A DNA stretch of 64,000 nucleotides, from the NCBI GenBank assembly GCA_022768375.1, contig JALEMG010000010.1:111256-175255 (forward strand). The letters run 5' to 3'. Position numbers and translations under genes: made by a program. The notes under the pieces are model-generated. The model saw only the letters and a program-made list of their open reading frames with translations, made no database searches and was not told the origin of the DNA. The stretch comes from Lentisphaeria bacterium. Lineage in GTDB: Bacteria; Verrucomicrobiota; Lentisphaeria; Victivallales; Victivallaceae. This document shows, in pieces, positions 17,064-24,570 of the stretch; the stretch's first letter is position 1; every line of letters begins with the position of its first letter.

Positions 17064-17857
17064 AGCCGATCGTGCTGCCCGAAGCCTCCGACTCCGATCC
17101 GCTGGAGTTTCTCTGTCGTGCGGACGAGCGGGGGCTTTTGATCGGTCCGGATGAATCGTTTGCGGCCTTTGCCGGACGACTGGACCGTCTCCGGCGGGAA
17201 CTGCCGGAGAATCAGCCCGCCGGAGCGCCGGAGGTCTCCGCGTCCGTGCGGGAAGGCGCGGAGGAGATCACCGAAGCGCGGTACGGATTCCGGGCGGATT
17301 GGCTGCCCGCATATTATTCCACGGCGGAAACGGGGCGCCTTTCCGCGGGGGTTTCCGTGATTTTGGAGGACTTTCTGCCGCTGGTCTATCTTTCCGGCGC
17401 GTTTCGGACCCGGAATTGTCACCACGGCTACCGGGCGGAGGAAACGCTGGCGCATGAGAGTGTGCATGCCGCCCGGATCGCGTTTCCCGAAGCCTCCGCC
17501 TACGAAGAGTATTTTCCCTGTCAGGTGCATGCGTCGGGATTCCGCCGCCGGGCGGGCAATCTGTTTCGCCGGTGGTGGCTCGCCGCGATTTTTCTGCTCG
17601 GGTTGACTTTCGCGGTGTTGGACCCCATGCTGCTGGTTCTCCCGCTGCTGATTCTGTTGCGGGAGTTGCATCTGCGTCGGCGGATCCGGAACGCGGGAGT
17701 GAGGCTTCGCGCGCTCGGACTTCGGGCGGAACCGGTATTGCTGAGGCTGTCCGATGCGGAAATCGGAATATTGGCCTCGGGCGGTCTGCCGCGGTGTCTG
17801 GCGGAGGAGTCATCACTGCGTCGGCGGCTGTTCTTTCTCCGTTTCGCTCTGCATTGA
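17060..17857 (+). CDS. Membrane protein with HExxH motif, putative zinc metallopeptidase
   Basis: 265 residues. LAHESVHAAR at about 130-139 supplies an HExxH zinc motif (HESVH, about 132-136), and YEEYF about 12 residues later offers a Glu ligand, a gluzincin-like arrangement. Two hydrophobic segments follow (about 172-190 and 192-212), then a basic cytosolic tail. It is the last gene of the plus-strand tad operon, coupled to the preceding small pilin-like gene, and its 3' end overlaps the convergent Ser/Thr kinase gene by 45 bp. It might process pilus components, but nothing shows the substrate. I know similar uncharacterised proteins only in general terms and give no name. Confidence 0.6.
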   Translation: MKPIVLPEASDSDPLEFLCRADERGLLIGPDESFAAFAGRLDRLRRELPENQPAGAPEVSASVREGAEEITEARYGFRADWLPAYYSTAETGRLSAGVSVILEDFLPLVYLSGAFRTRNCHHGYRAEETLAHESVHAARIAFPEASAYEEYFPCQVHASGFRRRAGNLFRRWWLAAIFLLGLTFAVLDPMLLVLPLLILLRELHLRRRIRNAGVRLRALGLRAEPVLLRLSDAEIGILASGGLPRCLAEESSLRRRLFFLRFALH

Positions 17858-18697
17858 TGCCGCGCCGGGCAGGTTCATGCCGTTCAGTGCCGCCAGAATG
17901 CTTTCCGCGCTTTTCGGGCGGTCCGCCGGGTTGTTCGCCGCCATCGCTTCCAGCAGAGAAATCAGGTCGGCGGTGGCGTATTCCGCAAGTTCCTCGGGGA
18001 ATCGGTCGGGGTGACTGTCCCGGATGAGTTTCAGCGTCGCGGTGAATGTCCCGCGCGGGAAACGCGGCCGCCCGGTCAGCAGTTCATATACGGTGGAGGA
18101 GAGGCTGAAAAAATCGCTCCGTTCGTCCGCCGAAGTGGTGTCGAACGCCTGTTCCGGGGACATGGCGGAGGGCGTGCCGAAAATCTGCGGTCCGTTTTCC
18201 GGGAACCGTTTCAGCCGGGCGATGCCGAAATCTCCGAGTTTGACCGCGCCGTCGGCGGTCAGCAGAATGTTGCCGGGCTTGATGTCCCGGTGAACGATGC
18301 CGCGTCGGTGCAGCTCGCGTAAGGCCAGCAGGATTTCCCGCATGAGAAAGACGGTCCTTGCCAGCGGGAGCCGTCCCTGTTTCGCAAGCACCCCCCGGAG
18401 CGTGCCGCCGGGAACGAATTCGGTTTCAACGACGAAATAATCCCCGATCTCCCGAAAATCCAGTACCCTGACCAGCCGGGGACTCTCTGTTTGAAGCAGA
18501 ATCCTCGCCAACGCGGGAAAAATTTCCGCCCGGGGATGATCTTTGCGGATCAGTTTCAAAACAGCCGGCCCCCGGCGCCGCCGGTCAAAAACGCGCCAGA
18601 CCTCCCGATTTTGGCGGACCCGCAGCAATTTTCGCAGGATCCGGTCGTCGAGGATCTCTCCCGGAAAAAAATGGCTGTCCGGCGCGGTCCGGTTCAT
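17813..18697 (-). CDS. Serine/threonine protein kinase (Hanks type), soluble
   Basis: 294 residues. Protein kinase fold with a VLKLIRKDHP Lys region (about 47), catalytic loop HRDIKPGN (about 133-140), metal-binding LGDFGIA (about 153-159), and an activation segment ending in GTPSAMSPEQ. The Gly-rich loop is poorly conserved (KLLRVRQNREVWRV), which may reduce ATP affinity. No TM segment is visible, unlike the other kinase at 33582-34895. It is the last gene of the minus-strand tad operon, its start overlapping the cpaF2 stop (ATGA), so it is likely to phosphorylate Thr residues recognised by the three FHA proteins encoded on the opposite arm. That functional link is inference. Confidence 0.87.
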   Translation of the reverse strand: MNRTAPDSHFFPGEILDDRILRKLLRVRQNREVWRVFDRRRRGPAVLKLIRKDHPRAEIFPALARILLQTESPRLVRVLDFREIGDYFVVETEFVPGGTLRGVLAKQGRLPLARTVFLMREILLALRELHRRGIVHRDIKPGNILLTADGAVKLGDFGIARLKRFPENGPQIFGTPSAMSPEQAFDTTSADERSDFFSLSSTVYELLTGRPRFPRGTFTATLKLIRDSHPDRFPEELAEYATADLISLLEAMAANNPADRPKSAESILAALNGMNLPGAASMQSETEKEQPPTQ

Positions 18698-19773
18698 GCG
18701 TAGGTCGGCAGTTCAATACCCATGATCCCGGCGTCTTCGGCAAAGGACGGCTTTTCGCCCAGTGCGAAGTGTCCGGTCACCGTGCCGTCCGGGGCGAGCG
18801 CGTCGGTGTGCCAGCGCATCAGACTGCGCATCCGGTATTCGCCGTGGTCCAGCGGCAGGACCTCCGCGATCTCCACCGTTTTGCGGGAACCGTCGGGCAG
18901 ACGCATGGTGTGCACCACACAGTTGATGGCGGATGCCACCTGCATTCGGATCGCGGTCAGCGGCAGTTCGATCCCGCTCATGATGGCGCAGGTCTCCATC
19001 CGGCTCAGCGCGTCCAGCGAAGTGTTGGCGTGGATGGTGGACATGGACCCGGAGTGCCCCGTATTCATGGCCTGCAGCAGATCCAGCGCTTCTCCGCCGC
19101 GAATTTCTCCGATGACCAGTCGATCCGGTCGCAGACGCAGCGAAGCGATCACCAGATCCCGGATGGAAAACTCTCCCTGACCGTTTTTGTCCGGTTTCCG
19201 GGTTTCAAAATAGACGCAGTGCTTCTGCTGAAGTTGCAGTTCGCTGGCATCCTCCAGCACCAGAATACGGTCCTTCTCCGGGATCAGTCCGCTCAACGCG
19301 TTCAGCACCGAGGTCTTGCCCGAGGAGGTACCGCCGGAAACGATGGTGTTTTTCCGCAGTTTCACGATGGCGTTCAGCAGCAGCACCCCCTCGTGCGGAA
19401 TGCTTCCGAATTCCTCAAGTTTTCCGATGGTCAACATCTCTTTCTTGAATTTGCGGATCGAGATGATGGTGCCGCAGCGGCTGATCGGGGGGATGGTGGC
19501 GTGGACCCGGGAACCGTCGGGCAGACGCGCGTCCAGATCGGGGTGCATTTCGTCCAGTTGGCGATCCACCGACTTGGCGATATTGACGGCGGCGGCTTTG
19601 AGTTGGGCTTCACTGGAGAATGCCGCCTCGGTCTCCTGCAGTTTGCCGTCGCGTTCGATGTAAATCTGATTCGGGCCGTTGATCAGGATTTCGGAGACTT
19701 TGTCATCCTCCAGATAATCCCGGACGGGGGCGAGGAAGAGCACGAGAAACGAGGCGTCATTTTGATTGTTCAT
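18694..19773 (-). CDS. Second CpaF/TadA-type secretion ATPase (no FHA domain)
   Basis: 359 residues from the ATG at 19773; the longer open frame to 20322 is a shadow of upstream genes. It begins MNNQNDASFLVLFLAPVRDY and contains only the core ATPase: KVSEILINGPNQIYIE (about 26-41), Walker A GGTSSGKTS (about 144-152), VLEDASEL, RPDRLVIGEIRGGEALDLLQ, TGHSGSMSTIHAN. The ATG overlaps the upstream stop (ATGA). Two CpaF paralogues in one tad locus suggests separate motors, for example extension and retraction or two substrates. This copy has Ser in place of the usual Gly within the P-loop (GTSSGK against GTGSGK). The Lys and Thr/Ser positions needed for nucleotide binding remain. Confidence 0.9.
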   Translation of the reverse strand: MNNQNDASFLVLFLAPVRDYLEDDKVSEILINGPNQIYIERDGKLQETEAAFSSEAQLKAAAVNIAKSVDRQLDEMHPDLDARLPDGSRVHATIPPISRCGTIISIRKFKKEMLTIGKLEEFGSIPHEGVLLLNAIVKLRKNTIVSGGTSSGKTSVLNALSGLIPEKDRILVLEDASELQLQQKHCVYFETRKPDKNGQGEFSIRDLVIASLRLRPDRLVIGEIRGGEALDLLQAMNTGHSGSMSTIHANTSLDALSRMETCAIMSGIELPLTAIRMQVASAINCVVHTMRLPDGSRKTVEIAEVLPLDHGEYRMRSLMRWHTDALAPDGTVTGHFALGEKPSFAEDAGIMGIELPTYA

Positions 19774-20219
19774 TGAGTGACAACTCCCGGGTTGATGATA
19801 GTTTCCCTTCGATAAGCGAAACCCGTGGTGCCGGCGTCGATTTTCCACAGCATCAACACCAGTTCCAGATCGTGATTCCGCAACGTCAGCAGAATGCGGG
19901 GGGAAATGCTGGCATCCAGCGTGATTTGCTTTTCCGGCTGCCAGTTCTGATGCATGAGTTCCGCGGTGAATTTCGCTTTGGCCGTGACAAAGTTGACGTC
20001 GGTCTCCCCGGAGAATTCCCAGCCGTCCGAACCGATCGTCCGGGATTTTTCTCCCGGAAGTTTCAGCGGCGGCAGTTTGCGGTCGACCGCCTCGGTCCGG
20101 GGCGGTCGCGGCGAACTCGACGGGGATTTTTTCGTTTTTGTCCGCAGTCCCAGCACCACGCCCATGCCGATGAGAAAAACCAGCAGGAAAACCATGACGG
20201 GCATTCGGAATCCGATCAT
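19770..20219 (-). CDS. Single-pass membrane protein of the tad locus
   Basis: 149 residues. Residues about 6-25 form a hydrophobic anchor (MPVMVFLLVFLIGMGVVLGL), followed by a basic Ser/Pro-rich linker and a soluble, beta-rich-looking domain with a WEFSG motif and a C-terminal LELVLMLWKIDAG. Both ends overlap their neighbours by four bases (ATGA with the TadE-like gene upstream and cpaF2 downstream), so it is clearly a translated operon member. I recognise no family. By position it could be a minor assembly factor associated with the second ATPase. Confidence 0.65.
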   Translation of the reverse strand: MIGFRMPVMVFLLVFLIGMGVVLGLRTKTKKSPSSSPRPPRTEAVDRKLPPLKLPGEKSRTIGSDGWEFSGETDVNFVTAKAKFTAELMHQNWQPEKQITLDASISPRILLTLRNHDLELVLMLWKIDAGTTGFAYRRETIINPGVVTQ

Positions 20220-20920
20220 TTTGCCGGCACGCTCCATTCTTCGTACGGTTCGAACCGTTTGTAGAACTCGATTTTCGCCGGTTCCTTCCCCTCCTCTTTG
20301 GTGTCGTCCTTGTACTTTGCATTCTCCATCAGTTTGAGTTCCCACTTCTTGGGGTACTCGGACGTCTTGTCCTCGAATTTCCAGATATCCCCGTCGGCGA
20401 TCAGACTGGAGTGCCAGTGCCGTTTGGACGTGTTGGACGCTTTCGCCCGCATGATGATGCACTGGGTGTACTTGTTGCCGAACCGGGACGAGGTCATTTG
20501 GAATTCCGGAATAAGCATCCAGAAAGGCTTGCGTTCTCCCGTGGTGGTGAACGGCATACTCATCCAGTTGTCGATGTAGTCCGGGCGGGTTTGAATGATG
20601 GTGGTCTTGCCCGCGAGGAACTGCAGATAGCCGTGTTCGTCCTCCAGCCGCCTGTCAACACCGGCGGTCACCAGCGTGAAACGCGGGAACATGCCGCGCA
20701 GCGCGATCAGGGCAGGGGTGCGGATCTGAAAACGGTTGCCCTCGCTCCAGACCGACCAGTGGTCGCTGGAACGCAGATTGACCGCGTCCAGCGAACGCAT
20801 GCCGAGCCACAGAGCCCCGCCGATCACGGCGACGTAAATCGGCAGCACCAGCACGAACTCCATCAGCACGGACCCTTTGCCGGACCGGAAGTTTCGACGT
20901 TCAATGCCCGAGGTAGTCAC
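20216..20920 (-). CDS. TadE-like pseudopilin (second copy)
   Basis: 234 residues. The N-terminal segment GKGSVLMEFVLVLPIYVAVI (about residues 14-33) is the TadE signature: Gly, four residues, Glu-Phe, then a hydrophobic helix, a substrate for the TadV prepilin peptidase. The remaining 190 residues are hydrophilic and Trp/Tyr containing, longer than usual for TadE. The start overlaps the TadG-like stop by 20 bp. Within the operon the order is tadE, tadG, this gene. TadE/F proteins are minor pseudopilins required for Flp pilus biogenesis. Confidence 0.75.
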   Translation of the reverse strand: MTTSGIERRNFRSGKGSVLMEFVLVLPIYVAVIGGALWLGMRSLDAVNLRSSDHWSVWSEGNRFQIRTPALIALRGMFPRFTLVTAGVDRRLEDEHGYLQFLAGKTTIIQTRPDYIDNWMSMPFTTTGERKPFWMLIPEFQMTSSRFGNKYTQCIIMRAKASNTSKRHWHSSLIADGDIWKFEDKTSEYPKKWELKLMENAKYKDDTKEEGKEPAKIEFYKRFEPYEEWSVPAK

Positions 20921-22622
20921 GCAGTTTCTCCCAATTCAGTTTTTTGTCCTTCGCCCGGGTGTCGGCGATCAGTCCGCCCGGCTGCTGAAGTTTTTCCCAG
21001 TCCGGCAATTTTTTTTCATCCACCTTTTTCCCGTCGGCGCCCACCCAGTCCTTTTTGTCCAGCAGGATATCTTTCAGGATATCCCCCTGATTGACGGCGA
21101 ATGTTTGCACATTGCCGACGCCGGCGCACAGCGACCATGCGTGTTTCACCGGCAGCATTACCGCGTCCCAGTCGGTTTCAATAAGATTCCAGGTCTTCTC
21201 CTTGTCCGCCATGACATAGCCGACGGTGTAATCGGAACTCTTGAATTTCTTGTCCTTGTCTTTCTCATACTGTTTGTAGCCGGCGCGGGCGGAAGCGATC
21301 GCGCACATGAATTCGGGACGGTGTCCGCCGGCCACGTTCGGATTGAATGCGGAAAGCAGCGCCGGAGCCTCCATGCCGCGTCCGCCCCACGTGAAAAAGG
21401 AGAGCGGATTGGAAGTCTTGCGGACAATCGCCACGGAGATGGAACCGCTTTTGCCGAAGTACGTCGGCAAAAGCGTGATCGGCACCGCCGGCACCACCAC
21501 CAGTCCGATCGGCAAATTGTTTTTGATCAGCGGAATAAACCCGTCGTAGCCGTGGAATTTGCGGTGATCGTGCTTGCGCGAACCGCCCGGCGTGATCGGC
21601 GGCAGATGCAGATTGATGGGCGGTATCGGCCAGGAAACATGGACCCATTTGGTCCAGAACCAGTCCCATTCGGCATACAGATGGGTCTTGGTCTGATGAT
21701 ACACCCGCCAGAATCCCAGCGGTCCCTTGCGCACGACCCAGTCGTTGGTCCCGGGGCCGAACACCACTTTCGGAGAAAAATCCTTCAGTGTCGGATCGGC
21801 GAAGGAGATGAACGCTTTCTCATTGTCGTCGGTCCCCAGCATGAAAAGGAAACTCAGCGTCTGATCGCCCATGTGCACCTTGACGTAGTAATCGTCCTTG
21901 CACTCCATCATATTGGCAATCGCGATCTGCTGGGCGGCTTCCTTGATCTTTTTGGGATATTCGTCATGCAGGTCCTTCAGTTTTGCCGTCATTTTGATGA
22001 TGTTGTAACTGTACGTGAGGACCTTCGGGGTATTGGCGATCACCCCTTTGCCTTCGATGTTCGCCTGTACGAGTTTCCATGCATGATTCAACAGAAAACG
22101 TCCCCACGCGTTCTGCCCGTTGAATTCCTTGGCAAGTTCGGGGATCCCGACCCCGGCCCCGATCAACAGCAGCACCGTGTCATTGACCAGCACATCGGTC
22201 CCGCAGTTGAAGTTCACCGCCGGCGCATGCATGTGACAGGGTTTGTTTTCCCGGATGCACATTGCGAGGTCGCTCTGGAATTTGGCGAAAACTTTCGCGC
22301 AGAACGCATCCATCGCCAGGTCCAGCGAACGCTTCTGCAAATCCACATAAGTCCACGCCATCGCCTTGTTGACCGTTGCCATCCGGCTCAGGTAGTCCGC
22401 CTGCACCACCGCGGCGGAATAGGCTGCGGCATCGGCGGCGTTCTGGAGTTCGATCTTGTTGCGGACCACCTCGCCCACGCCGTAAATCCCGATCACCATC
22501 AGATAGATCGGCAGGAGGAACGACAGCGTCAGGGCCAGGACCGCGCCGGATCTGTCCGTCGCCAGCGCGCGGCTCCGGCTCGCAAACACGCCCCAAACGG
22601 TTGTCGGATATCGGTTCGTCAT
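20901..22622 (-). CDS. tadG: TadG-like pilus assembly protein
   Basis: 573 residues. The N-terminus has SGAVLALTLSFLLPIYLMVI-like hydrophobic sequence (about 22-45) and the family's characteristic LQNAADAAAYSAA motif (about 58-70), then a long extracytoplasmic region rich in aromatic residues and Lys. The gene starts immediately after the upstream tadE stop (TAA then ATG). TadG proteins resemble enlarged pseudopilins and are thought to anchor or cap the Flp machine; many carry a von Willebrand A domain, which I do not see clearly here. Confidence 0.75.
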   Translation of the reverse strand: MTNRYPTTVWGVFASRSRALATDRSGAVLALTLSFLLPIYLMVIGIYGVGEVVRNKIELQNAADAAAYSAAVVQADYLSRMATVNKAMAWTYVDLQKRSLDLAMDAFCAKVFAKFQSDLAMCIRENKPCHMHAPAVNFNCGTDVLVNDTVLLLIGAGVGIPELAKEFNGQNAWGRFLLNHAWKLVQANIEGKGVIANTPKVLTYSYNIIKMTAKLKDLHDEYPKKIKEAAQQIAIANMMECKDDYYVKVHMGDQTLSFLFMLGTDDNEKAFISFADPTLKDFSPKVVFGPGTNDWVVRKGPLGFWRVYHQTKTHLYAEWDWFWTKWVHVSWPIPPINLHLPPITPGGSRKHDHRKFHGYDGFIPLIKNNLPIGLVVVPAVPITLLPTYFGKSGSISVAIVRKTSNPLSFFTWGGRGMEAPALLSAFNPNVAGGHRPEFMCAIASARAGYKQYEKDKDKKFKSSDYTVGYVMADKEKTWNLIETDWDAVMLPVKHAWSLCAGVGNVQTFAVNQGDILKDILLDKKDWVGADGKKVDEKKLPDWEKLQQPGGLIADTRAKDKKLNWEKLRDYLGH

Positions 22623-23279
22623 TTAATACACCGGGTAAAACTTGGTTCCATACGGAATATTGACCACACTGGTGGAACTGAGTTCGATATAGGGATATTT
22701 CACCTTGTCCAGTTCGATGGTCTGCGGTTCCTCGTTCAGCAGCGCCGGATTCAGCGCCACCGCCTGCCGGTCCAGTTTTTTCTTCCACGCGTCCTCGCCG
22801 CCTTTTTTGTCCTTTCGCGCGAAGAACGCGATCAGATTGCCCGCCACCGGCACGTGCAGAAACATCTTGAATGTCACTGTGCAGCGGACCCCGGACGGGT
22901 CGATGTCGAGGAGAGGGATGTCCACCGCGACTTGCTTTTCCAGATATTTGGTGCCGGGCAGCCAGCCCCAGCCGTCGAGTTTGCTGTATTCGTCCGGGGC
23001 GCGATCTTTGGCGTCCTTGGAGTCGGCCGGGGAAGCGGAGACGACGGCGAGAATGCGTTTGACCACGCTTTCCGCCCGGCTCTGCCGGTTGATGTTGTTG
23101 GAGACCATGGAGGAACGGGCGCCCATGTATGCGGCGTAATGCACCACCTGCCAGGTGATCATGATTTGCGCGATCTGCATGGCAAAAAGAAACAGCACGA
23201 CGAGCAGCGGGAAGCACATCACGAATTCCAGCAGCACCGCGCCCCGGCGTTCTTTCAGAAATGTTCCGGCTTTTCTCAT
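22623..23279 (-). CDS. tadE: TadE-like pseudopilin (first copy)
   Basis: 218 residues. A basic start (MRKAGTFLKERRGAVLLEF) gives the Gly-x4-Glu-Phe prepilin motif at about residues 13-19, and a single hydrophobic helix follows (VMCFPLLVVLFLFAMQIAQI). The segment YAAYMGARSSMVSN after the helix is typical of TadE/TadF. The C-terminal region is hydrophilic. It starts 13 nt after tadV. It should be processed by TadV and incorporated as a minor pseudopilin. Confidence 0.8.
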   Translation of the reverse strand: MRKAGTFLKERRGAVLLEFVMCFPLLVVLFLFAMQIAQIMITWQVVHYAAYMGARSSMVSNNINRQSRAESVVKRILAVVSASPADSKDAKDRAPDEYSKLDGWGWLPGTKYLEKQVAVDIPLLDIDPSGVRCTVTFKMFLHVPVAGNLIAFFARKDKKGGEDAWKKKLDRQAVALNPALLNEEPQTIELDKVKYPYIELSSTSVVNIPYGTKFYPVY

Positions 23280-23292
23280 TTGCGTTCTTTCT

Positions 23293-23829
23293 CTACCCCA
23301 TGCAGAGCAACTGGATCAGCAGATTGCACCACAACCCCGCCGCGATGGCGACGCCGAAAGGCACCCGGCAGGACTCGGCATCCCGGGAGGGCAGTTTTTT
23401 TCTTCCCTCCGCCCGATCGTATCGGAAATCGAACAGACAGCGCAAAAAATGTTTCAGCCGCGCGGGATCGACCCGTTTCAGCAGCATCATCACCGCCGCC
23501 AGAATCAGTCCCGCCACGGAGACCAGCAGGATCAGATTGAGCGTATTTCCCGGTCCGGCGGTCAGCCCGGCGGCGAACAGCATCTTGACGTCCCCCGCAC
23601 CCGCCGCTCGCAGGAAAAACGGCAGCAGCAGAAACAGCGAGGCCAGAAACGCCGTCAGCAGCGAACCGAGCAGATAGTCCAAACTCACCGCCAGTGCCGC
23701 GACCGCCATCACCGCCGCGCCGCCCAGCGTCAGACCATTGGGCAACTCCCGCTTCCGGACATCGCAAACCGACAGCAGGATCAGCCACGGCGTCGCCAGG
23801 ACCAGTTTGATCAGCACCAATGTTTCCAT
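23293..23829 (-). CDS. tadV: Prepilin peptidase TadV/CpaA (A24 family)
   Basis: About 178 residues, a polytopic inner-membrane aspartyl protease that cleaves Flp prepilin and TadE/F leaders. The two catalytic Asp motifs are seen: LSVCDVRKRELPN near residue 22 and GAGDVKMLFAAG near residue 78. At least five hydrophobic segments follow the A24B pattern. I choose the ATG at 23829, giving METLVLIKLVLAT. A longer frame from 23868 would place its start inside the terminator hairpin. Either way the start lies within a few bases of that hairpin, so translation could be affected by it. Confidence 0.87.
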   Translation of the reverse strand: METLVLIKLVLATPWLILLSVCDVRKRELPNGLTLGGAAVMAVAALAVSLDYLLGSLLTAFLASLFLLLPFFLRAAGAGDVKMLFAAGLTAGPGNTLNLILLVSVAGLILAAVMMLLKRVDPARLKHFLRCLFDFRYDRAEGRKKLPSRDAESCRVPFGVAIAAGLWCNLLIQLLCMG

Positions 23830-23834
23830 AATCC

Positions 23835-23875
23835 AAAAAAGGCAGGAATGCGCGGCATGTACCGTCATCCCTGCC
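23835..23875 (-). terminator. Intergenic terminator/attenuator between flp pilins and tadV
   Basis: Minus-strand hairpin GGCAGG-ATG-CGG / CCG-CAT-CCTGCC (23841-23875) followed by six T residues (23835-23840). The tadV ATG at 23829 is only 6 nt beyond the T tract. It would make abundant pilin mRNA while limiting read-through into the assembly genes. Confidence 0.8.
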
Positions 23876-23909
23876 TTCCTGCCGCTTTCCCTCGCGGGAA
23901 AGGATTCAC

Positions 23910-24158
23910 CTACTTGTAGTTGTGCATGGACTTTTCGTGATCGCCGGCTTTTTTGATATCCGAGACCGCATTGGTCTGAATATTTTTCTGGTAATCCGCC
24001 GCGCCCTTGGCATCTGACATGGACCGAGTGGCAACGTTCATCTCGCTGGAGACGTTTTTGCCGAACATGATCACCGCCACCACGACCGCCGCCGCGACCA
24101 GCACCGCGATGATGACGTATTCCATCATCACAGCGTGTTTTCTTCCGGAAATTCGCAT
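23910..24158 (-). CDS. flp: Flp-type pilin (second tandem copy)
   Basis: 82 residues from the ATG at 24158. This start aligns exactly with the paralogue at 24171-24419 and has AAGGG at a suitable distance, whereas the ATG at 24167 would add three residues and crowd the ribosome site. Short basic leader MRISGRK, then HAVMMEYVIIAVLVAAAVVV: the Flp motif with Glu-Tyr at +5/+6, but with His instead of the usual Gly at -1. The C-terminal hydrophilic tail ends EKSMHNYK. It forms the filament together with the upstream copy; the two differ mainly in the leader and in scattered tail residues. Confidence 0.88.
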   Translation of the reverse strand: MRISGRKHAVMMEYVIIAVLVAAAVVVAVIMFGKNVSSEMNVATRSMSDAKGAADYQKNIQTNAVSDIKKAGDHEKSMHNYK

Positions 24159-24170
24159 CCGATCCATCCC

Positions 24171-24419
24171 TTACTTGTAGTTGTGCATGGATTTTTCGTG
24201 TTCGTTGGCTTTCTTGATATCCGAAGCCGCGTTGGTCTGAATATCCTTCTGAGAAGTCGCCGCGCCTTTGGCGTCGGACATCGCCTGGGTGGCAACGTTC
24301 ATCTCGCTGGAGACGTTCTTGCCGAACATGATCACCGCCACCACGACCGCCGCAGCGACCAGCACCGCGATGATGACATACTCCATCATGACCGCATGTT
24401 TTTTCGCCGAAACCTTCAT
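24171..24419 (-). CDS. flp: Flp-type pilin (first tandem copy)
   Basis: 82 residues: leader MKVSAKK, then the processed sequence starting at HAVMMEYVII or AVMMEYVII, a roughly 22-residue hydrophobic helix, a VSSEMNVAT segment and a tail ending EKSMHNYK, about 85% identical to the next gene by eye. It is the first gene of the minus-strand tad operon, with a good promoter (24457-24485) and ribosome site AGAAGGAGTG six nt before ATG. The usual Gly at the cleavage site is His in both pilins, while the TadE proteins keep Gly. Recent duplication is likely. Confidence 0.9.
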   Translation of the reverse strand: MKVSAKKHAVMMEYVIIAVLVAAAVVVAVIMFGKNVSSEMNVATQAMSDAKGAATSQKDIQTNAASDIKKANEHEKSMHNYK

Positions 24420-24456
24420 CGTTTCACTCCTTCTGCTTAAGAGGTTAAACTATCTT

Positions 24457-24485
24457 AATATACATGACTGGCATGGGAAATACAA
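24457..24485 (-). promoter_or_regulatory. Sigma-70-type promoter of the flp-tad operon
   Basis: Minus-strand -35 TTGTAT (24480-24485), 17-bp spacer, -10 TATATT (24457-24462), about 38 bp upstream of the first pilin ATG, in a distinctly AT-rich intergenic block. Confidence 0.7.
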
Positions 24486-24570
24486 TAAAAAATGCGATTT
24501 TTTTTTAATTTTTATTGCCCGGAACCGTCCCCGGCCGCGAGGCCGTTTCCGTTGTTGTTCCGGCCCCGCG

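Noticed and set aside
19774..20322. N-terminal extension of the second CpaF
   Set aside because: It overlaps two coupled genes. The ATGA-coupled ATG at 19773 gives a complete CpaF core.
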